This document shows, one piece after another, positions 58,671 to 64,000 of a stretch of 64,000 nucleotides of DNA. The stretch covers positions 515,419 through 579,418 of the forward strand of contig PLCS01000008.1 in assembly GCA_003134855.1 (NCBI GenBank). Reading direction: 5' to 3'. Origin of the DNA: Acidobacteriaceae bacterium (GTDB lineage: Bacteria; Acidobacteriota; Terriglobia; Terriglobales; Acidobacteriaceae). The notes beneath the pieces were generated by a model that was given only the letters and a program-made list of their open reading frames with translations, had not been told where the DNA came from and ran no database searches. Each line of letters starts with the position of its first letter. Position 1 is the stretch's first letter. The position numbers were made by a program, and so were the translations under genes.

Positions 58671-60104
58671 ATGTCAAACGAACAACAATCCGGGAAGATG
58701 TGGTCCGGTCGTTTTCGCGAGCCGCTGGACGCGGAGTTCGAAGCGTGGCAGCGGTCTATCGTCTTTGATTGGCGACTTCTCGATGAAGAGGTAGCCGCCA
58801 GCAAGGCGCACGCGTCTGCTCTCTGCGCCGCGAAGATTCTAACAAAAGATGAGACAACGGAGTTGCGCGCGGCACTGGATGCGATTGCCGCAGAGCACGC
58901 ATCGGAGGCGGGCAAGGCGCTGGTGCGCAATCATGCTACGGCCGAGGACATTCATCATTTTGTCGAACTTGAATTAGTTGCCCGCATCGGCTCGCTGGGA
59001 CTCAAGCTGCACACCGGCCGCAGCCGCAACGAACAAATCGCCACCGATCTGCGGCTCTATGTGCGCCGGCAAATCGGCCTCACTGTACAAGCTCTTGCCG
59101 CATGGGCCACTGCGCTGGTCGAGAAGGCTCGCGCCGCCGGCGATGCGGTGATGCCCAGCTACACGCATATGCAGCGTGCCGAGCCGGTGCTGGTTGCTCA
59201 CTGGCTGCTGGCGTATGTGGAGATGATTCTGCGCGATGTTGCTCGGCTCATGGATTGCAAGGCACGACTCAATTATTGCCCGCTGGGTTCAGGCGCGGTG
59301 GCTGGCGCGACGCTTGCTTTAGACCGCGGTCTGGTTGCGCGCGAGTTGGGTTTCACCGCGCCTACGGCCAATTCGATGGACGCAACCAGCGACCGCGATT
59401 TTATTCTGGAATATCTGCAGGCGCTCACCTTTGTTGGTTTGCATCTGAGCCGTTTTGCGGAAGAGATTACGCTTTTTGCCACGGCGGAATTCAATTTTGT
59501 GACACTGCCAGAGGCCTTTTCGACCGGCTCCAGCGCGATGCCGCAGAAGAAAAATCCCGACCTCACCGAGCTGATTCGCGCCAAAGTCGGCCGCATTCAC
59601 GGAGCGGCCGAGGCCGTCACGCTCCTGCTTAAAGGCCTGCCTTTGGCTTACAATAAAGACATGCAGGAGACCCAGGAGCCGGCCTTTGCCGTCGAGTTTG
59701 TACCGCAGATGCTCCGGCTGGTGGCTCGCTTCACGGCGGCTTTGCAGTTCAATCGCGAGCGCATGAATGAAGCGGCGCAGTCGGGCTACCTGAACGCAAT
59801 GGCTGCGGCTACTTACCTTGTTCACAAGGGCGTCCCCTTTCGCACCGCGCACGAGAAGATCGGCAACGCTGTACGCTTTGCAATCGGGAAAGGCGTTGAA
59901 CTCAACGCGCTCTCGCTCGATGAACTGCGGCAATTTGGTGATGAGTTCGAAGATGACTTCTTCGCCGCCGTCACGCTCACGTCTACTCTCGATTGCCACA
60001 ACGTGACCGGAGGAACCGCGAGGGAGCGCGTGCGCGAGGCGCTGGCCGCCGCGACGGAACGCATTGCCGCGCTGAAGCAGGAGGCTTTTCATGCTGGTGC
60101 GTAA
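58671..60104 (+). CDS. argH: Argininosuccinate lyase
   Basis: A 477-aa fumarase/aspartase-superfamily enzyme releasing arginine and fumarate. MWSGRFREPLDAEFEAWQ, HTGRSRNEQIATDLRLY, the catalytic Ser loop GSSAMPQKKNPD and THMQRAEPV are intact. Its last 14 bases overlap the start of the next gene, a short N-acetylglutamate synthase. The two activities are fused in some other bacteria (ArgHA). Confidence 0.96.
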   Translation: MSNEQQSGKMWSGRFREPLDAEFEAWQRSIVFDWRLLDEEVAASKAHASALCAAKILTKDETTELRAALDAIAAEHASEAGKALVRNHATAEDIHHFVELELVARIGSLGLKLHTGRSRNEQIATDLRLYVRRQIGLTVQALAAWATALVEKARAAGDAVMPSYTHMQRAEPVLVAHWLLAYVEMILRDVARLMDCKARLNYCPLGSGAVAGATLALDRGLVARELGFTAPTANSMDATSDRDFILEYLQALTFVGLHLSRFAEEITLFATAEFNFVTLPEAFSTGSSAMPQKKNPDLTELIRAKVGRIHGAAEAVTLLLKGLPLAYNKDMQETQEPAFAVEFVPQMLRLVARFTAALQFNRERMNEAAQSGYLNAMAAATYLVHKGVPFRTAHEKIGNAVRFAIGKGVELNALSLDELRQFGDEFEDDFFAAVTLTSTLDCHNVTGGTARERVREALAAATERIAALKQEAFHAGA

Positions 60105-60612
60105 GGCCCTGCTGCAGGACGCCTCGAAGGTCTACGACCTGGTGAATTCGCTCTCCGGCGACGGCACGCTGCTCAAGCGCTCCTTCGCCGAGATCTGCGA
60201 AAACATCCGCGACTTCACCGTCGCCGAATCCGATGGCGGCGTCTTCCTCGGCTGCGGCGCGCTGCACTTTTACGGGCCGCATCTGTGCGAGGTGCGCTCC
60301 ATCGTCGTCAAGCCCGAAGCCAAGAGCAAGAGTGCGGGCAGCCGAATACTGGCCGCGCTGATTGAAGAGGCTGAAGAGCACGGCATTCAATCCATCTGCC
60401 TCTTCACGCGCATTCCCGACTTCTTCTTCCGCTATGGATTCCGCACCGTCGAAGACAAGTCCGAACTGCCCGACAAGATATTCAAGGACTGCCAGAGCTG
60501 CCCGCGTTTGCATCGCTGCGACGAAGTGGCGATGGTGCGCGGACGCATCCCCCGCGTCTCTCTGCTCGGGCCGCGCGAGGAAGCGCAGCAACTGGTTCAT
60601 CTAGCCAGCTGA
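60091..60612 (+). CDS. argA: Short GNAT-type N-acetylglutamate synthase
   Basis: A 173-aa stand-alone GNAT domain, LVRKALLQDASKVYDLVN, LGCGALHFYGPHLCEVRSIVVKPEAKSKSAGSRIL (acetyl-CoA loop) and FTRIPDFFFRYGFRTVE. A C-terminal CQSCPRLHRC cluster is typical of the short ArgA seen in Mycobacterium and of ArgH(A) fusions. It would start the pathway by acetylating glutamate. It lacks the amino-acid-kinase domain that senses arginine in classical ArgA, so control by ArgR may dominate. ATG 60091 lies inside argH, implying coupling. Its stop overlaps hypF convergently by 12 bp. Confidence 0.85.
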   Translation: MLVRKALLQDASKVYDLVNSLSGDGTLLKRSFAEICENIRDFTVAESDGGVFLGCGALHFYGPHLCEVRSIVVKPEAKSKSAGSRILAALIEEAEEHGIQSICLFTRIPDFFFRYGFRTVEDKSELPDKIFKDCQSCPRLHRCDEVAMVRGRIPRVSLLGPREEAQQLVHLAS

Positions 60613-63027
60613 CGGATTCAGCATCGCCGCCGCTACTGCAATTTGTCCGTAACTCAGGCCGCCATCGCCGGGGCTGACGCTGCGATGCTGAAAGACCTCA
60701 AAGCCTTCGGCTTCCAGCTTCACGCGCAGCAGCCGCGCCAGCCTTCGGTTGTGCAGGCAGCCGCCGCTCAGCGCGACCTGATTCACACCAGACGCAGATC
60801 GCGCAAGCACAGCCGCGCGTGCAAAGCCATTCGCGACTCCGGTATGAAAGCGTGCCGCGATGCATGCCTTGCTCACCTTGGCGCGCAAGTCCACAACCAG
60901 CGCGCGCCACAGCGAAGCGGTGCTGATGCGCAGCGGTTCGCGCGCAGCCCAATTGCCGCTAACGAATTCCATCGCATAGCCTGTTTCATCGTCCGCCTCA
61001 TCCACTGCAATGCCTTCGAGTTCAATTGCAGCCTGCGCTTCGTAATCGACAACACGGCGATTCAGCACGACAGCGGCCACTGCATCGAAGAGGCGCCCCA
61101 GACTCGACGTGAGCGGAGCGTTCACGTTGCGTTCGATCATCCGCAGAAGCACCTGCGCCTCGTTTTCTGTCGCGCCGACAAGAGCCAGAGATTCGCTTGA
61201 GCCAACGTCGATGCCCGCCGCGTGCAAGTGTGCAAGCGCCATGCGCCACGGCTCCTTGATCGCCGCCTCGCCGCCGGGCATGGGCACGTAATCGAGGTGC
61301 GCGAAACGTGCGAAGCTGTCCAGTTTGGCGATCAGGATTTCGCCGCCCCAGATCTTTCCATCGCTGCCGTAGCCGGTGCCGTCGAGCGCGAGACCGATCA
61401 CGCTGCCCGTGAGTCCATGCTCGGCCATGCAGCCGGCGATGTGCGCATGATGATGCTGGACTGCGATGAGTGGAAGGCCGCGTTCCCTCGCCCACTCCCG
61501 CGCCCATGTGGTCGAGAGGTAGCCAGGATGCAGATCGTGGACGACGGCTTGCGGCTCAATCTCGAAGGTTCGCATCAGGTGGTCGAGCGACTCGCGAAAG
61601 AACTCCAGGCCAGTCAGGGTTTCCAGATCGCCCAGGTGCTGGCTCTGGTAGACAAAGCGGCCGCGGGCGAGCGCAAAGACATTTTTCAAGTGGCCGCCGA
61701 CGGCCAGAAGCGGCGGCGCATCGAAGGGCAGTGAAACTCCCAGCGGCACAAAGCCGCGCGCTCTGCGGAGCAGTTGCGGTGCGCCATCGACGACGGCGGC
61801 GACCGAGTCGTCGCAACGCTGAAGGATTTCGCGGTCGTGCATCAGGAAGGCGTCGGCGATTGCTCCTAGGCGCGCCAGAGCTTCGTCGTTGTCGATGGCA
61901 ATCGGCTCTTCGCTGAGGTTGGCGGAGGTCATCACCAGCGCGCGCACGCGAGAGTCGGCAAAGAGCAAATGCTGTAGCGGCGCGTAGGGCAGAAAGAGGC
62001 CCAGCCAGGGAATCCCCGGCGCGACAGCGTCGGCGATGGCGCAGTCTTCTCGCCGGCGCGCGAGAACGATGGGACGGGCGGGAGTCGAGAGCAGCGATTC
62101 CTCCTCGGCGGTCAGCGCGCAGATCGCCCGCGCGGCCTCCACATCGCGCACCATCACCGCCAGCGGCTTTCCGTAGCGGCGTTTGCGCTCGCGCAGGCGC
62201 ATTACCGCGGACTGGCTGGTTGCATCCACGCTGAGGTGAAAGCCGCCGATGCCTTTGATGGCGACGATTTTGCCGGTGAGGAGCAGGTGGATGGTTTGGT
62301 TGATTGGATCATCCTGCTTAGAGGTTGAAGTATCCTTTGCTTTTGATGAAGATGCCTGTGCAGTTGAGAGCGGTTTTGACAAAGGCAGCGAGTTAGCTTC
62401 CGCTTCGCGGAAATCGCGAGTTAGCGAGTTCGCGTTGTCTACCAGCCACACACGCGGCCCGCAGTCCCAGCAGGCATTGGGCTGTGCATGGAAGCGGCGG
62501 TTGAGCGGATCGTCGTATTCGCTCTGGCAGGCCGGGCACATCGGGAATTTCGCCATCGAGGTCTGCGGGCGGTCGTAGGGGATGCTGCGGGTGATGGTGA
62601 AGCGCGGGCCGCAGTTGGTGCAGTTCAGGAAGGGATAGCGGTAGCGGCGGTCGTGGGGGTCGAGCAGCTCGCGCAGGCAATCCGGGCAGGTAGCCGCATC
62701 GGCCGGAATTCCGGTGCTCACGCGGCCCACAACCTCGCTGGCAACGATCCGAAACTCCGCAACGCCAAGCGCGGCCAGCTTGCATTCCGTGATCGAGTCG
62801 ATGCGCGCCAGGGGCGGCTGCTCGGAGCGCAGGCGGGCAAGAAACGCCTCCACGCGCTCTTCAGGCCCTTCAATCTCGATGGTCACCCCATCGGTATCGT
62901 TGCCGACAAAGCCCGCCAGGCCCTCCTCCAGGGCGAGCCGGTAGACAAACGGACGGAAGCCAACGCCCTGCACCACGCCGCGGATCAGCGCCGAGCGCCG
63001 TACTCGATTTGGCTGGGTTTGATCCAT
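60601..63027 (-). CDS. hypF: [NiFe]-hydrogenase carbamoyl dehydratase/maturation factor HypF, with repeat-derived insert
   Basis: HypF makes the thiocarbamate that becomes the CN ligand of [NiFe]-hydrogenases. The 808-aa protein has the acylphosphatase domain (IRGVVQGVGFRPFVYRL), and zinc fingers CPDCLREL...CTNCGPRF and CPACQSEY...CWDCGPRVW. The YrdC-like domain (KGIGGFHLSVDA) and the Kae1-like carbamoyltransferase domain (VQHHHAHIAGCMAEH, LSGGCLHNRRL) follow. Between the second zinc finger and the YrdC domain (about 197-240) is an extra low-complexity stretch partly encoded by a GCTAAC palindrome. No other hyp or hydrogenase gene is nearby. ATG 63027 matches the family N-terminus; the frame runs to 63093. 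Confidence 0.92.
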   Translation of the reverse strand: MDQTQPNRVRRSALIRGVVQGVGFRPFVYRLALEEGLAGFVGNDTDGVTIEIEGPEERVEAFLARLRSEQPPLARIDSITECKLAALGVAEFRIVASEVVGRVSTGIPADAATCPDCLRELLDPHDRRYRYPFLNCTNCGPRFTITRSIPYDRPQTSMAKFPMCPACQSEYDDPLNRRFHAQPNACWDCGPRVWLVDNANSLTRDFREAEANSLPLSKPLSTAQASSSKAKDTSTSKQDDPINQTIHLLLTGKIVAIKGIGGFHLSVDATSQSAVMRLRERKRRYGKPLAVMVRDVEAARAICALTAEEESLLSTPARPIVLARRREDCAIADAVAPGIPWLGLFLPYAPLQHLLFADSRVRALVMTSANLSEEPIAIDNDEALARLGAIADAFLMHDREILQRCDDSVAAVVDGAPQLLRRARGFVPLGVSLPFDAPPLLAVGGHLKNVFALARGRFVYQSQHLGDLETLTGLEFFRESLDHLMRTFEIEPQAVVHDLHPGYLSTTWAREWARERGLPLIAVQHHHAHIAGCMAEHGLTGSVIGLALDGTGYGSDGKIWGGEILIAKLDSFARFAHLDYVPMPGGEAAIKEPWRMALAHLHAAGIDVGSSESLALVGATENEAQVLLRMIERNVNAPLTSSLGRLFDAVAAVVLNRRVVDYEAQAAIELEGIAVDEADDETGYAMEFVSGNWAAREPLRISTASLWRALVVDLRAKVSKACIAARFHTGVANGFARAAVLARSASGVNQVALSGGCLHNRRLARLLRVKLEAEGFEVFQHRSVSPGDGGLSYGQIAVAAAMLNPSAG
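62387..62428. repeat. GCTAAC palindromic repeat copy E inside hypF
   Basis: AGCGAGTTAGC, hairpin TTCCGC-TTC-GCGGAA (62398-62412), then TCGCGAGTTAGCGAG. On the coding strand it yields ANSLTRDFREAEANSL, in frame. Confidence 0.82.
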
Positions 63028-63169
63028 CAGGAGAAAGCCTCTCACCGGAGACCAGCATAGCGCATCGCCACTCATTCGGCTCAATAAAGCCAAGCCCTTG
63101 TCTCATACAGCACAGGTTATTGGCAGAATGAGGTTAATCTGTAAGAGAAGGAATGCGAGGAGTTTCAGC

Positions 63170-63892
63170 ATGACGAGCAGCAGACGAGTGGGCGCGGCAG
63201 GGGCGGTTGCGGCGGTTTGTGTCATGGCCTTTTCCGGCGCCGCCACGGCCCAGCAGCCGGACTCCGCATCGATCATTCGGCTTGTCGATGCCGCGGTCAA
63301 AGCTAGAGTCGATCACGTTGCGGCCTACACCGTCACCGAACACTACACCGTCTACAGGAGCCACGACGAAACCCATCCCGTGGCTGAAATGGCGGTCAAA
63401 ACAGAGTACCGCAAGGAGACTGGCAAGAGTTACACCATTCTCTCGCAAAGCGGCTCGGAATTCATCAGAAATCATGTGCTGAAAACGGTTCTCGATCGTG
63501 AGAAGACACTCAATCTGCCCGGTATTCGCGAAGCTTCCTGGCTCACTTCGGCAAACTACGAGATGAAGCTCAAGCCCGGCGGCATTCAGCGCCTGGATGG
63601 GCGTGATTGCCTTGCCCTGGCCATCACCCCCCGCCGCAAGGCCGCTAATATGATTGAAGGAACCTTGTGGGTGGACGCCAGGAATGGCGAGATCGTTCGC
63701 CTTGAGGGAAGCGCAACCCAAAGTCCATCCATCTTTACCGGACCCGCGCAGGTGATGCGCCAGTACGTGAGCGTCAACGGCTTTGGCATGGCCACCCAGG
63801 CACGAGCCGTGTCGGATAGCTTTCTTCTTGGTCAGACCGTGGTCACCATCGACTATCGCGACTACCAGATTCAACTCAGTCCGGCTAGGTAA
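63170..63892 (+). CDS. Secreted protein with lipoprotein-carrier-like fold, function unknown
   Basis: A 240-aa exported protein: signal peptide MTSSRRVGAAGAVAAVCVMA (cleavage near TAQ-Q), then a beta-rich domain. The strand pattern YTVTEHYTVYRS, VKTEYRKETGKSY and MIEGTLWVDARNGEIVRLEG recalls LolA/LppX/MucB-type lipid-binding half-barrels. Assignment is by shape only. ATG 63170 follows GCGAGGAGTTT; earlier in-frame codons lack a ribosome site. Confidence 0.7.
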   Translation: MTSSRRVGAAGAVAAVCVMAFSGAATAQQPDSASIIRLVDAAVKARVDHVAAYTVTEHYTVYRSHDETHPVAEMAVKTEYRKETGKSYTILSQSGSEFIRNHVLKTVLDREKTLNLPGIREASWLTSANYEMKLKPGGIQRLDGRDCLALAITPRRKAANMIEGTLWVDARNGEIVRLEGSATQSPSIFTGPAQVMRQYVSVNGFGMATQARAVSDSFLLGQTVVTIDYRDYQIQLSPAR

Positions 63893-63957
63893 GCTCAGCA
63901 CATTCTTCTAAGTTTGAACCTCCTCTTAGAGCGTTTTTCCTGTTGGTGTAGAGTCCG

Positions 63958-64000
63958 GCGTGGACCGGGAGGTCCACGCGACAGCCGGCCAGGAGGCCGG
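63958..64000. repeat. Two tandem GC hairpins at the window edge
   Basis: GCGTGGACC-GGGA-GGTCCACGC (63958-63979), spacer GACAG, then CCGGCC-AGGA-GGCCGG (63985-64000). Both have a G/A-rich 4-nt loop, suggesting the start of an array that continues beyond the window. Confidence 0.75.

Noticed and set aside
62300..62440. Frameshift or sequencing error in hypF
   Set aside because: The frame stays intact on both sides of the insert and the inserted DNA matches a known repeat of this window.

Overview
The window is a gene-dense, high-GC chromosomal segment that I assign to an Acidobacteriota member, probably class Terriglobia. The signs are a VWFA-related protein of the acidobacterial type, two PEP-CTERM surface proteins, a predicted PPi-type phosphofructokinase and several families of small palindromic intergenic repeats. 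I see no rRNA, tRNA, CRISPR array, phage or transposase gene. The content is mostly core metabolism and information processing, with scattered cell-envelope genes.

Layout. Positions 1-9600: truncated MBL-fold hydrolase, ribF, acnA and cimA on the minus strand, an MFSD1-like transporter, a TonB-like protein and a DedA-type membrane protein. 9700-18100: small membrane proteins, a DUF457-type protein, ligA, a divergent Lgt-like protein, a DUF5715/M15-like secreted protein and a Yip1-like protein. 18250-24990: acpP-fabF, rmuC, a HIT/Ap4A-phosphorylase-like gene, and rpsA with a long structured leader and a long N-terminal extension. 25300-26750: a tandem pair of PEP-CTERM proteins. 26800-36350: mtaB, infC (AUC start), a secreted GH35-like protein, rpmI, rplT, a secreted S33 hydrolase and pheS-pheT. 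36400-37425: a coiled-coil protein, zapA and a 6S RNA whose fold and promoter can be drawn by hand. 37500-45600: a second divergent Lgt-like protein, rluD, a VWA protein, hpt, a secreted esterase, a GT39-like membrane protein and a GNAT protein. 45600-52330: a putative toxin-antitoxin pair, pfkA, a membrane protein, a fadD-like ligase, an acyltransferase and a methyltransferase. 52500-60612: an arginine operon argR-C-B-D-F-G-H followed by an overlapping short N-acetylglutamate synthase, behind a promoter buried in two ARG boxes spaced exactly as in classical ArgR operators. 60601-64000: hypF, a secreted protein and an array of hairpins at the window edge.

Three points stand out. First, at least three families of short palindromic repeats with covarying stems are scattered through the window. 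Copies lie inside hypF and at the 3' ends of ribF, rmuC, the HIT gene and an lgt-like gene, where they supply coding sequence or stop codons, and one copy is nested inside another. Second, at least seven genes have a -10-like hexamer 6-8 nt before the start codon and no Shine-Dalgarno, which suggests widespread leaderless transcription. Third, several regulatory RNAs or sites are visible: 6S RNA, the rpsA leader, the rpmI-rplT attenuator-like region, the infC AUC start and the ArgR operator.
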